Part shown: piece by piece, positions 46,301 to 55,708 of the stretch
Numbering within the stretch: the first letter of the stretch is position 1
Layout: each line of letters starts with the position of its first letter
Assembly: GCA_019096065.1 (NCBI GenBank)
Contig: JAGUCH010000005.1
Span: forward strand, 372,001 to 436,000
Length of the DNA: 64,000 bases
DNA from: Paracyclopina nana
Lineage: Eukaryota; Arthropoda; Copepoda; Cyclopoida; Cyclopettidae
Reading direction: 5' to 3'
Program-made: the position numbers and the translations under genes
The notes under the pieces: generated by a model
The model's database searches: none
Seen by the model: the letters and a program-made list of their open reading frames with translations, nothing else
Told to the model about the DNA's origin: nothing

Positions 46301-49300
46301 AGCTCAAAAATGGCCCATTCTTCAACAGTAGTCTAGTAGGAAATTAGGGCAATATTTGCTTGTAATTTTGTGTTATCTTTTGCCTCCAGATTTGCTCATT
46401 AGTCATGTAAAAGCATATTATGAATAGCCAGTTAGTCAGTTTCATTCAGACATGAGCACAGAATGGAGGAGTGCACAGCTGAAAGTGTGAATTTCATGAG
46501 TGAGTTTTGCTTGACCCATGATTTTCCAGAAGACAGTGGATGCCTTCGATACCATGACAAGTATGAGTTGTACAATAAAATTGTCGTTGCTTGGTGCATT
46601 ATCAATGCTGTCATTGGATCATGTGGAAATCTCCTCACTTTGTTGGCCATTCCATATGCAGCAGCGAGTAAAAAGTGAGTTGGTTTTTTTTTTCATGTTT
46701 TCTAATGTGTAGACTTTCAATGCCAAATAAATCCCAGTGGATTCAGACATTTGACCGCCAATATTTGTCATCTCACCTGATTGGTAGTCTCTACTTTGCA
46801 TTTGTTAATTTTTGCTGCTTATTTATACCAAAGATATTACATAAGTGTATTTTCAGCTCGTATTGCGCTGGCAAGGCGAGCCGCGTCAGTGCGCCTGCAC
46901 GCGTGGCGCGTACCGACTTGACCAGTGCGCGCGACCGTTGAAAACTCCAACACTACTGCCAAAGCCTGTGATTTTGCTGCATAATAGATCATTTATTCTT
47001 TTTAAATTGAAAGTACTTAAAATCTACTAGCTCTTTTCCATGTTTTGCTGTAAGTTTTTTTTTTAGAAATTGAACCTTTCAGCTAAAAAAAAGTATTTTG
47101 GCTGCTTCAAGGTTGTTTTTTTATTTTGACATTTCAAATCGATTTAGCATGATTTCAAGTACTGAAGATTCTGAGATTGCTGATTTATATTAATAACTAT
47201 TCGTTTTAGGTTTGGTCTTCAATTGCGATCTCCCACTACCATGTTTACACTTAATCTGGCATTCGCTGACTTTGCCTACTGTGCCATCAACTTGCCTCTT
47301 CATGCTGTTCAATACTTCAATGGTCACTGGCCAGGGAACGCAGCCTCTTGCAAAGCAAATGCTGCCTTTCGATACTTGATAGCTTTTGGAGGATGGATGA
47401 GTGTGGCAATGATAGCTGTCAGTCGATGTGCAACATTGACCTGTCCAAGCTATGGAAAAAAGCTCTTCTCCGGATTCAATGGTCTTTGCTTTGTTCTGCT
47501 TGTTTGGGTTTACGCTAACCTGCTCATTATACCAGTCTACTTTAACGTAACTTGATAACCTAAGTCTATAACTTGGTAATTAGTTTTTTTAGTGGATTGG
47601 TGAACTTGGGTACAACTGCATGTATGGAAAATGTGACTTCATCCCTAGTGCAAATTCAACATTTTTTCCCAGGGTGATTTTGCTGCCAATTGGTTTCCTC
47701 CTGCCAAGCACTTTAACTATAACCAGTTACCTGGTAATTGGTATTCAATTTTTTGCCAACAGAGAAGTTGAAACACTGAAACGAGTTGGGTCAAGGTATG
47801 GGCAATTTTCTGTTCATAAATTATGTTATTAATTTTTGGTTATGTAGTGAACTGTCAAGGTTGCTTGCCAAGCGTGAAAGGGAATTAGCCAAAGCCTTGC
47901 TGATTGTTTGCTTCAGCTACTTTTTGTTTGTTTTGCCCATGACAGTCATCAATATGCTGCCACTTGAGTCCACCAAACGAGTCAAAGGCCTTGAAATCAC
48001 GTATTTGGTCATATTTTGCATGTATTGGCAGCAATACAGTGCCAATTTCCTCATCTATGCAGCTCGATGTGAGCAGTACCAAAAAGCCTACTTATTTTTC
48101 CTGAAATCTGTAAAAGGTTACATTTTTGGTAATCCAGAAGAGGTAAATTGAAAAAAAAAACCTTCCATTTTTATTAATGTGTCTCCTAAAAAAAAGCTTA
48201 GGGAAATAACTTTCTTAGGTGATTTTTTATCTGGTAAAAAAAATTCCCTGGTGATTTTTTCCTAATGTTTCTGTTTACATTTCGTTTTTCCCTATTATAT
48301 GCTTGTCTTGGTAGATAAATAAACTGAGAACTATTTGGAAATTGAAACCTAACTAGGTATTTTTAGTTAAAGGTAGAGAAAAAAAAGCCACCTCCATTTT
48401 TATAAATAATGCTTCTATAGGTGAGTGCACCTGATTTTTGACAATAATCTACCAAAAAAGCTCAAGGAAATAAATTCTCCAGGTGATTTCTTACCCGGCA
48501 AAAAAATTTTCCAGGTTAATTTCTTTCCCAATGTTTTTGTTTACATTTCGTTTTTCCCTATTATATGCTTGTCTTGGTAGAGAAATAAACTGAGAACTAT
48601 TTGGAAATTGAAACCTAACCAGAGATTTTTAATTAAAGGTAGAGAAAAAAAACAACCTCCATTTTTATAAATGTTGCTTCATAGGTGAGTACACCTGATT
48701 TTTGACAGTGCAACGGTTTGTGAAATCCCAGATGTTGCTACTTGACAAAAAAAGTGATTTATTTTCTGTCAAAAGTGAGCAGCAACCTTTTTGAGCTTAG
48801 TGAGTACAAATGCTGGCATTTATCACGAGTCTGGTGTTAAAATCAGTTATTTCTTGAACTAGGGTAAAACTAATTGTTGTGGTTTTTCTTCTGGAAGTTT
48901 CTGAATGCTTACCTTTAAAAATGTACAGTTTTGGCATCGATAATGTGTGTGAACAAGAAAAAATGAGAGGAAATACAAAACATCTCAAGTATTCATAAAA
49001 CGGTGTATTGATTTTTCAAATTACTAAATAGCGGTATTTTTAGCTGTAGAAACAGTGTGAGTCAGAAATCTTGAAATATTTATTTGATGAATTTGCGATT
49101 GGATTTTGACTCTTTTTTTTGTTTGGAAAAAAAGACCACAATGGAAGTGATGTTGGAAAATTTCTCATTTTCCACAAGTTACAGCCCACTGTGCATGTAA
49201 TGCTGCTTGAGAGATCAGTTTATATTCCAATGATTCTCAGCCAGATGTTGTTCACATTCACTACACAAATGCAAAAGAGTACAATACGTTTTTTTCCAGA

Positions 49301-49977
49301 AAAAATTCCATTTTACTTCCTGCCAAGATTTTGCCAATTATGCCTGCTAAAAGCACTAAAACATCTTATTAGTTTCCCATTTAAATTAACTGGCAAAATA
49401 CCAAAAATTGCCAAAAAAAATCCACATTTTCAAAGCTTCATTCCAAGTTAAATATTTTTTTTTTGGTGAAAACTTTATTTTCTCAAGATAATTCATATAA
49501 CTGCAGAACAAAACGGTTCTGCCTGACATAAAAATTGCGACTCCAGATCACATCATTTCCTGTCCAAGATTCTTAGCTCACTTGCAGCAAATTTCTCACT
49601 GGAAGTGTGTGAAATGGCTGCCATTTGGCAACAGGCTCCAAATGGACTGTGAAGAAATCTTCTTTCAGCAAGGATCTTACCTTACTGTTTTCCTACGGAT
49701 ATCAATGATACCATGTGGCTGCCGTTTGGCAGAAAAATCAATCAAAAACCAATCCCAAAAAAGACACCAGTTGCAGTAGTTAAAATTCCTTATTTTTTCT
49801 TGCATAAATGCACGAGCTATTGTACAGGGCAACCGCGTGGGTGTTTTTTTAGCAGGACGCCTTAAAAAGCGCGTCCTCATCCCATGAACAAGTTGTTTGT
49901 TTACCTTTTGTGTTGGCCGCTGACGCCGTTGCTGCAACAGCGCAAAGTCCGAGCAAGGCCGTGGTGAAAACCAACAT
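37330..49977 (-). CDS. Cuticlin-like ZP-domain protein, nine exons
   Basis: Exons (complement, transcript order): 49977-49905, 46198-46094, 46040-45937, 45860-45706, 45295-45219, 45162-45006, 37991-37844, 37760-37568, 37499-37330. All phases agree, giving 393 residues. Residues 1-20 are a signal peptide (MLVFTTALLGLCAVAATASA). The ZP domain (about 30-284) has eight Cys: KVHC, EAC, YQC, VKC, NGC, NVC, DRC and VRC. It contains YHRIIAEFEARPK, VKPGTPLNMEIYLD and FKFPETNFVLFKGVVNVCLD, which resemble ecdysozoan cuticle ZP proteins of the dusky/miniature kind. NGQIGYG is followed by a furin-type site RRRKKR (285-290). The C-terminus is a short hydrophobic tail (about 376-393) preceded by small residues, either a GPI signal or a very short anchor. 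ZP proteins polymerise in apical extracellular matrix after cleavage. Intron 6 is 7 kb. A GPCR gene lies antisense in intron 1 and a tRNA-Asp gene in intron 4. Confidence 0.9.
38160..39115. repeat. Cluster of a GC-rich dispersed repeat in ZP intron 6
   Basis: Near-identical blocks containing gggcgtgccgcgccgtgact followed by ggcacattgtaaacaaa occur near 38190, 38510 and 38955, with degraded copies near 38660 and 39080. A second block (cacttttggcttggaggtac) is repeated at about 38346 and 38731. The layout suggests roughly 320-bp and 385-bp segmental duplications. Confidence 0.8.
39760..40620. repeat. 18-bp minisatellite (AGCTTTTGTGAACTATTT) in ZP intron 6
   Basis: Loose copies begin near 39790. 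From about 40015 to 40200 there are regular 18-bp units agcttttgtgaactattt, and from about 40325 to 40500 the variant gagcttttgtgtacaact. Because 18 is divisible by three, both strands are open for about 200 bp, but the translation is purely repetitive. Confidence 0.85.
41000..43742. other. ZP intron 6, unique portion
   Basis: No exon compatible with the flanking phases was found. Short open frames (41001-41300, 42304-42543 and 43176-43409, all +) have no recognisable signature. There is a CG-rich inverted patch near 42792-42838 (gcgcgc ... gcgcgc around tttgtttacaaaacaaa). Confidence 0.4.
43743..44152 (-). repeat. 0.4-kb dispersed repeat, copy 1 (inverted relative to copy 2)
   Basis: The reverse complement of this block matches 46709-47143 nearly end to end, from gtagactttcaatgccaaat to gacatttcaaatc. 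It includes a CG-rich core (ggcgcgtaccgacttgacca). It lies in ZP intron 6. Confidence 0.85.
45430..45501 (-). tRNA. tRNA-Asp (GTC), second copy
   Basis: The reverse complement is identical over all 72 nt to the gene at 35874-35945, with its own T7 run downstream on the minus strand. It lies in intron 4 of the ZP gene, on the same strand as that gene. Confidence 0.96.
46463..48151 (+). CDS. Rhodopsin-family GPCR, Tre1/moody-like, nested in ZP intron 1
   Basis: Exons 46463-46674, 47210-47546, 47593-47795 and 47848-48151 join in phase to 351 residues. All seven membrane helices can be placed: TM1 (IVVAWCIINAVIGSCGNLLT, with the GN of class A), TM2 (LNLAFADFAYCAINLPLHAV), the TM3 region after the conserved Cys (AASCKAN...MSVAMIAVSR), TM4 (GLCFVLLVWVYANLLIIPVY), TM5 (RVILLPIGFLLPSTLTITSY), TM6 (ALLIVCFSYFLFVLPMTVIN) and TM7 (YLVIFCMYWQQYSANFLIYA). 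The wording around TM2 (ADFAYCAINLPL) resembles the Tre1/moody/GPR84-like group. The usual E/DRY at the end of TM3 reads SRC and NPxxY is replaced by ANFLIY. The ligand is unknown. AATAAA lies at 48318-48323. The ATG at 46463 follows stops upstream and gives a normal extracellular N-terminus. Confidence 0.88.
46709..47143 (+). repeat. 0.4-kb dispersed repeat, copy 2, in the first intron of the GPCR gene
   Basis: It matches the reverse complement of 43743-44152. It starts about 35 bp after the exon 1 donor of the GPCR and ends about 65 bp before its exon 2 acceptor, so it makes up most of that intron. Confidence 0.85.
48160..48715. repeat. Tandem duplication, about 230-265 bp unit, 3' of the GPCR gene
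   Basis: The block containing tttacatttcgtttttccct and attatatgcttgtcttggta occurs near 48280 and again near 48540. A third, partial unit starts near 48655 (cctccatttttataaat). It includes the putative GPCR polyadenylation signal. Confidence 0.8.
48716..49904. other. Remainder of ZP intron 1, upstream of the GPCR gene's antisense partner exon
   Basis: No supportable exon. The 110-codon frame at 49119-49451 (+) has no domain signature and low-complexity Lys/Phe content. Confidence 0.4.
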
Positions 49978-50099
49978 CTTGAGGCAATTTCGATCCTCAC
50001 TCTCAGTGGCACCAAAAGATTCACATGACACACTGGAAAAGCCTTTTTTGACTTTAGCTGCCTCAATTCGACTTTTTTGAAGCGTAGGCACAGCCAAAC

Positions 50100-50190
50100 T
50101 GCCTTTAAAGGAGCTCGCGAAGAAACACGCAAGCGCGCGCGCGCTCGCGTGGGTGGTTCGCGCACACTTTTAAAAGGCGGGCGCGCGCTC
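50100..50190 (-). promoter_or_regulatory. Putative promoter region of the ZP gene
   Basis: A short stretch of alternating GC dinucleotides (gcgcgcgcgctcgcgtg, 50131-50150) and a TATA-like tttaaaag (50167-50176) lie 120-200 bp upstream of the ZP start codon on the minus strand. The call rests on position and composition only. Confidence 0.3.
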
Positions 50191-50288
50191 TTTACCACTT
50201 TATTTTCAAGCCGGTTTCCGCGGAATTGGCACTAATTGGCTGATTTTGGTGGGAAAAACAAAAGCTTGAAGGGGGAAATATTTGTGTT

Positions 50289-50294
50289 TTTATT
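50289..50294 (-). promoter_or_regulatory. Polyadenylation signal of the serpin-like gene
   Basis: AATAAA on the minus strand, about 58 bp after the serpin-like stop codon. Confidence 0.55.
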
Positions 50295-50351
50295 GATCGC
50301 GAAAAAACAGGGTGGTAAAAAACAGTGTTTACTTTTTTTGGGCGCTGAAGG

Positions 50352-51726
50352 TCACGGCTGAGATCCGGATTGACCCACGCGACCAAAAACGTGAATTAGG
50401 GCGGGATTTCCTTGGCTTCTGACATAAAACAAGTATGGCTGTGCCAATGTGACCACCTTTAAATCATCAGCTGCTGTTGCCACAGGAAAATTGGCCTTGA
50501 GGACACTGGGCAGGTCAAAGTGGAAGTTGTGCCAAAACTGAGTCACTCTTAAGGGCTCAGCTGAGCCCAGAGCCAACTGGGCAAAGACTGAGCTCAAGTC
50601 AAACAGTGAGACTGAGCCAAAAGCTTGCAAAGGCAAGGCCAAGTTGAGTGAGCCTTGCAAAAAATGGCCTTTTTCCACCTGAATCTTGGCCTGGCCCTCA
50701 AAAGTGATTTTGTAGGGCAAAGGCCAAATTTGGAAGGCTTCAATTTTCTCCTGCATTAAGTCAAAGCCCAAAGGTGAGTAAGGCAGGCAGAAAATGAAAG
50801 AAACTTGGCCACTGTTTAAAATCATGATTTGGGATGAGTCTTCTTCCAGCTCCAGAATGGTGACATTGGAGCTGAAAATTGGAAATGAGGCTGCTGATGA
50901 AGAATTTAAGCCATTTTCATGACTTTTAAATTTGAGGAAAGAGCTGAGTGCAAATTTGGGCTGGTTGAATGCTGTCTCCATTTGTACATAGGCTTGCAGG
51001 TCAAACTGGTGTTTGTCAACAGCTGCTGAGAATTTGTCAGCATGCTGAGAAATGCTGAGATTTCCCGGGCTTTTTGAGGCAAACAACTCCGAATTGTAGC
51101 CAACATCCACAAAAGCTTCCAACTTGAATTCTTGCTCAAACTGAAATTTTAAAAAAAGCCTCTTAAATAAAGTTGGATTTTTTTCTAAATTTTACCTGAT
51201 TCAAAAGGAAATTGACATCTTCTGTTAAACCCTCATAGTCACATGGTAAAGACACTGAACCAATAATTTCTTCAGATAAGTCACTCTCAGCAGAGGCCAA
51301 AGCCAGCAAAGCCAAAGTCACTGAAATCAAACTGGGAGACACAACAAAGTCACTGTGGACTCTTGGCCTCAAAAAATGCTCAAAAAGCCTCAAATTGAAC
51401 TCTTCGCTTCCTCTGCTGAACCTTTTTTATTCAGTAGTGCTCATATTCATGCATCATTTTTCAGATTAAAAAAGATAGAGATCAATACTTGAAAAAAGTG
51501 ATTTTTTTCGGTGCATGAATATGAGGTGAAACAGGCTGAAATCGGATTTTTCCTTGTCTTTGAAATAGGCTAATAACCCATTTTTTTGGCTTTTAGAGCA
51601 ACTCCCCACCAAGTCAATAATTTGGTTTTTGGTGCTGGTTTTCAAAATGAGGAAAAAGCAGACCAAGAAAATGGTGGCAAACACAAAAGTCTCCAAAAGT
51701 GCGTGCACTTTCTTGGCTTTCCACAT
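50352..51726 (-). CDS. Serpin-like protein with N-terminal membrane segment
   Basis: The last exon is 51140-50352 (stop 50354-50352) and the middle exon 51415-51196, joined in phase. A first exon from the ATG at 51726 is likely, but its donor (perhaps near 51562) is uncertain. The first exon gives MWKAKKVHALLETF followed by a hydrophobic helix (VFATIFLVCFFLIL), so a type II anchor is predicted. The middle exon has the serpin helix A/B signature (FVVSPSLISVTLALLALASA). The C-terminus has PYLFYVRSQGNPALIHVFGR, matching the serpin strand 4B/5B end. The expected hinge (EEGTEAAA-like) before it is absent, so protease inhibition is doubtful. Four NxS/T sites support exposure to the secretory lumen. 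It could be a non-inhibitory serpin. Confidence 0.72.
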
Positions 51727-51906
51727 GACTCAGATTGAGTTTTGCTGCCAAAGTGAAAAAAAAAACACTTGTTACTTCAAAGTCAATACATATTTAGCGG
51801 AACTTTCATAAGAATCCATCACCCAACCTATTTCCCCAAAAAAAATTAAAAGAAATTTCCTCTTGTGAAAAACTACTTTTCACAGAAAAGAAAAAAAAAA
51901 AAATTT

Positions 51907-51923
51907 CGCCCCCGGGTGGGCTC

Positions 51924-51960
<37 letters not shown>

Positions 51961-51980
51961 GCCGATTGCGCCACGGAGGC
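51907..51980 (-). tRNA. tRNA-Asn (GTT)
   Basis: 74 nt on the minus strand, GCCTCCGTGGCGCAATCGGC at the 5' end, with a CTGTTAA anticodon loop (anticodon GTT) and B box GGTTCGAGCCC. The acceptor GCCTCCG pairs with CGGGGGC. T run follows. It lies just after the stop codon of the orphan gene on the same strand. Confidence 0.96.
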
Positions 51981-52013
51981 TCACTTGCCTAAAACAATTT
52001 TCATTTCAGGTAT

Positions 52014-53350
52014 TTATATTTTTCGCCTGTGTTTCTTCTTTTTCATTTTGGAGCAGATACAGTAGCAGCAACAAAAGCATGGGAAAAAGCAGAAAGCATC
52101 CGCAATTGCCAACGTTTTCCTTTGCTCATCCTTGATTTGCTCCTCTTGTCTCAGTCTTTGCCTTTTGTTGTCCTTTTTGAGGTCGTTCACAGCCTCCAAC
52201 CACATTTGCTTGGCCAAATCTTCCTCATAATCAGCCTATAGGTAGGAATGCTTCTATAAGAGTAATTAGTAGGTAATTATGTCATTACTGTGGCCTCTTC
52301 CATTGGCAGAGGCTCATTTGCCACATAAATCCCCTGGTTCACCCCATTGAGCAAATATTGCCCGGATTCCCCACTGTGCACCGGCCTCTGAAAACCCGGT
52401 GGCCGGAAGACATCAAAGGCCTTTTGAGAGTCCGTTGGCCTCGAAGGCCTCAGCTCTTCAGCCAAAATATACGGGTCTTTGGCAGTCTCGAGTGGAGCAC
52501 TCTGGGACTCGCGAATGTAAAAATCGTCTTCCTCGCCCTTTACAATATGGAAAAAATATCGTTTAGTTCAGTGATTTGCCGCTACCCGATTTGGTGGCGC
52601 CACTGTACAAGAGGGCCAAAGTGCTGCCAGATATAATAACTTTTTTTTGTCAATTTTAAAAAAAGAAGATGAGCAAAAAACACACCGAATAAAAACTTAA
52701 TTTTTTAAAACATAACTAATTTGGGTTCAATGACAAGTGTGATAAATATAAGAAGCGCCACTTGTGCCAATAATTTGCAGATTTTGACCAGTAATTGCCA
52801 AAAAGAATTAAAAGAACTGCTTTTGTTGCTTTGAAAAAAATGTACCTGAATCCTTTTGTAGGCTTCCGGATTGAACAAAGGCGGATCATCCTGCAAAAAT
52901 AGCCATTACGAAAAAGGTCAATAATTTCCTGGCCTTTATGGCCTTTACGATGGAATGAAGGTTATTATAGCTTTTATGCTGCAGTGATGAAGGCTCCACG
53001 GTTTTTTGGCGGAAAAAATCGTCCTCTTCAGTCTCAGAATCTTTCAAAACTTCCACAGGTTTTTTCTTAAAAGAAAGAATAAAAAAAAACCTTTTTTTCA
53101 AATAGAAAAAAAGCAATTTAGGCAAAATGTTGATGGAGAAAATTATTGCTTTGCATTCTTTTTTCGCGTAATGAAAGGTTGCACTTTCTAAATTGCATTG
53201 CATTTTTCTCACTGCTGCTAAAAATGAAGTTTCTCACTTTTTCTGGTGGGGTTGGTGGCCAATATTCGTCCTCGACATATTCTTTCCTATGAGGTTGCCC
53301 TGAAAAAGCAAAAAAAAAATGAATAAAAACTTTCGCCCCCGGGTGGGCTC

Positions 53351-53387
<37 letters not shown>

Positions 53388-54075
53388 GCCGATTGCGCCA
53401 CGGAGGCTTCTTAGCGTCCAATCGCCTATTAATATTTTATTTATACATAATAGCTAAATTAGCATTATTGCAATATTTGTAGCTGTTCATGGCTTTTGGT
53501 AGCTTTCTGAATTTGTGAGGCGTTAGCTGGAAAAATCACTTTATCATAGCAATTCCTCTTTGAATTAACGCACCCCTTCCTGAAGAGAAGCCATTTACTT
53601 GTTTTGAGAGCAAGTGCATGAATGCAAAACGGAAGCATTTTAAAAATGGTTCTTAAATAATACTAGCGCAATTTTTAGCGATTATTCCGGCGATTCACAC
53701 ATGATAAAGAAGGTAGCGCAATGGCTCTCAATCTTATGCCTGGCGTTCGAATCCCAGTTTTGCCCTTTTTTGAATAGAGTGCACCAAAAGCTCCGTTTTT
53801 CCTCCCAAACGCTCTAGGCAGTTTGGCTTACCTTTTGTGGGCTTTTTGGCTAATTTCCTCTCATGTTTATTGTTGATTTTGGAAGTGACATTTGCTAAAT
53901 TAGGCGGAGCAGCCTCGGGCCTGTAACCCAGACGAATTTTCGTGTAATGCTCACGTTCCATTTGTTCAACTGCAGCAGCAGAAAAAGGCAAAATTCATTT
54001 TGATCCTGCCAAATGCACATTTCTTTTTCACTTACTTTGCTCATCACGCGTCAATTTCCTCGCTTTTCTCTCCAT
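52014..54075 (-). CDS. Orphan charged protein with a Cys-rich, probably S-acylated C-terminus, seven exons
   Basis: Exons (complement): 54075-54036, 53969-53832, 53299-53238, 53065-52949, 52890-52846, 52537-52289, 52235-52014. All phases agree, giving 290 residues. I do not recognise the family. It starts MERKARKLTRDEQIEQMERE, is rich in Lys, Glu and Pro, and includes YWPPTPPEK and acidic SETEEDDFF and GEEDDFY stretches. A helical, Gln/Arg-rich segment (LAKQMWLEAVNDLKK onward) precedes a tail with seven Cys within 17 residues (CFFPCFCCCYCIC) and then a basic end (KMKKKKHRRKI). A Cys cluster beside basic residues is typical of palmitoylated peripheral membrane proteins. No signal peptide is seen. 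A tRNA-Asn gene lies in intron 2. Consistency of seven splice junctions makes the model credible despite the lack of a known domain. Confidence 0.72.
53334..53407 (-). tRNA. tRNA-Asn (GTT), second copy
   Basis: Identical over 74 nt to 51907-51980 and on the same strand, 1.43 kb away. It sits in the intron between exons 2 and 3 of the orphan gene. A T5 run follows a few bases past its 3' end. Confidence 0.96.
53704..53771 (+). repeat. Weak tRNA-like fragment
   Basis: ggtagcgcaatgg and gttcgaatccc resemble A and B boxes at suitable spacing, followed by T6, but the cloverleaf does not close. Probably a decayed tRNA or SINE. Confidence 0.25.
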
Positions 54076-54984
54076 TTCTGCTCTTTTTTAGCACACTTTT
54101 TAAGCTGACCTTTTTTCAGTTTTGTCCAAGTTTCCAAGCAACCAAACATGCACACTGGTCGGTAAACTTTTAGTAGAAGATATAATAATAATTGTTATGA
54201 CATGATTTCTCCTTCATTTTCCCACGTGTTGAGGATTTTCGGTATGATGTCAAAACGCAGACTTATTTTGCAATTTGAGCCATAATTAAAAGATCGTAAA
54301 ATCTTATTTTAGTCCAAATTCTAAATTCTAGGCAATTTATAGGGCGGCTTCCGATTTCGTCGTCAGGGGCAAAAGTTTTAATTTCCGATGAAAATAATTG
54401 GCCTCAAATTAAGCAGGATATTGCAAAAGCAATAATAAAAAACATCAAAATATTTAAAAATGTTCTTTTTCGTGTTTAGCATTTTCTAATGAACTTTTCT
54501 AATTTTTAATTGGTGAAACTGAGTAGAAATGGGAAAATAACATGAAAAATCAACTGAATTGGCTCATTTTTTGCTTTTTCCATTTTATCTCGAAAATCAA
54601 CAGCTGGGACGACCGGAAGCAAGTTTGGCCCAGTGTGCAAGTCCACTACTCTGCGCGCCACTAAATAAAGTACAATAATTCATGTAGTATTCTATAGAGC
54701 TTTCTATTTTCATTCATAGCTTCTACTGTACAACAGTAAAACATATCGAAGTAGCTATATAATTATGGTCACAGGTTAATTATAATTTTTTGTTGTTTAA
54801 GCAGCTAAATTTCTTGTAGTATAATGGCACACAGAAAAAATTATGGAAGGAAAAAGCAAAATTAATATAACGCACGGCTCGTTCCTTACCACGTTTTTGA
54901 TTGTTACTGATAATCATAGTTTAAGCCTTAAAATTCCAAAAAGTTCATTTAACCTATTGAAATAACCTTACTTTACAAGCTTAC
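54076..54984. other. Intergenic region, orphan gene to minisatellite
   Basis: AT-rich, with no open frame of note. It should hold the promoter of the orphan gene. Confidence 0.35.
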
Positions 54985-55300
54985 TAAGAAAAACCCTAAG
55001 GTTATTGAGAAAAACCCTAAGGTTATCAAGAAATACCTTAAGGTTATCAAGAAAAACCCTAAGGTTATCAAGAAAAGCCCTAAGGTTATCAAGAAAAGCC
55101 CTAAGGTTATCAAGAAATACCTACCTTAAGGTTATCAAGAAATACCTTAAGGTTATCAAGAAATACCTTAAGGTCATCAAGAAAAACCCTAAGGTTATCA
55201 AGAAAAACCCTAAAATTATAAAAATAACCCTAAGTTCTAAGGTTATAAAAAATAACCCTACTTTTCAAGGTTCTTACAAATTGCCTTTACAGGCTTATTT
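54985..55300. repeat. 21-bp minisatellite (AAACCCTAAGGTTATCAAGAA)
   Basis: Around twelve copies of a 21-bp unit, with variants ataccttaaggttatcaag. It grades into looser ggttat words up to about 55370. It lies downstream of the MTUS-like gene. Confidence 0.85.
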
Positions 55301-55617
55301 AAAATAAGCTTACCTATTCAGGTTATGAAAAATAACCTTTCTTACAAAGTTTGCTTAAAATAACCATTTTGAAGAACTAAGAGAATTTCCGCCAAGTGTC
55401 AATCTTTTAAAAAAACGTTTAGGTTAATTTATGGTTATTTGGTGCATAGCCCCCAGAAAAACCTTTTTTGGCATGAATAACATTATTTTTGATAATCTCT
55501 TTTAAAAAACAAGTGAAGTATCCATTTAAGCTACGCACTTGAAAAACTCGCGTGAAGTACCAACAATAAAAAACGTGATACGGAATCAGCCTTACTACGT
55601 ACGTTTGTGAGTGTGTT

Positions 55618-55703
55618 TGGATGTGTGTGCGCGCGCGCTTTGTTTACGGCGCGCCGGTCAGTGCTCTGACAGCTGCTCAGCGAAAACCGTTACAATCAGA
55701 ATG
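55618..55703. repeat. 85-bp direct repeat, copy A
   Basis: gtgtgcgcgcgcgctttgtt through cgttacaatcagaat, containing tttacggcgcgccggtcag. It ends within 6 bp of the MTUS-like stop codon, so it lies in the 3' UTR. Copy B is at 56433-56514. Confidence 0.85.
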
Positions 55704-55708
55704 AATAG

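Noticed and set aside
49119..49451. A 110-codon plus-strand frame downstream of the GPCR
   Set aside because: Low-complexity Lys/Phe/Leu content, no start context, no partner exon, no domain.
49978..50097. An N-terminal extension of the ZP protein upstream of MLVFTT
   Set aside because: The extension begins only at a TTG, and the internal ATG gives a clean signal peptide.
54985..55300. Possible telomere-like CCCTAA array
   Set aside because: The true period is 21 bp (aaaccctaaggttatcaagaa). The CCCTAA word is only a part of each unit and the site is internal.
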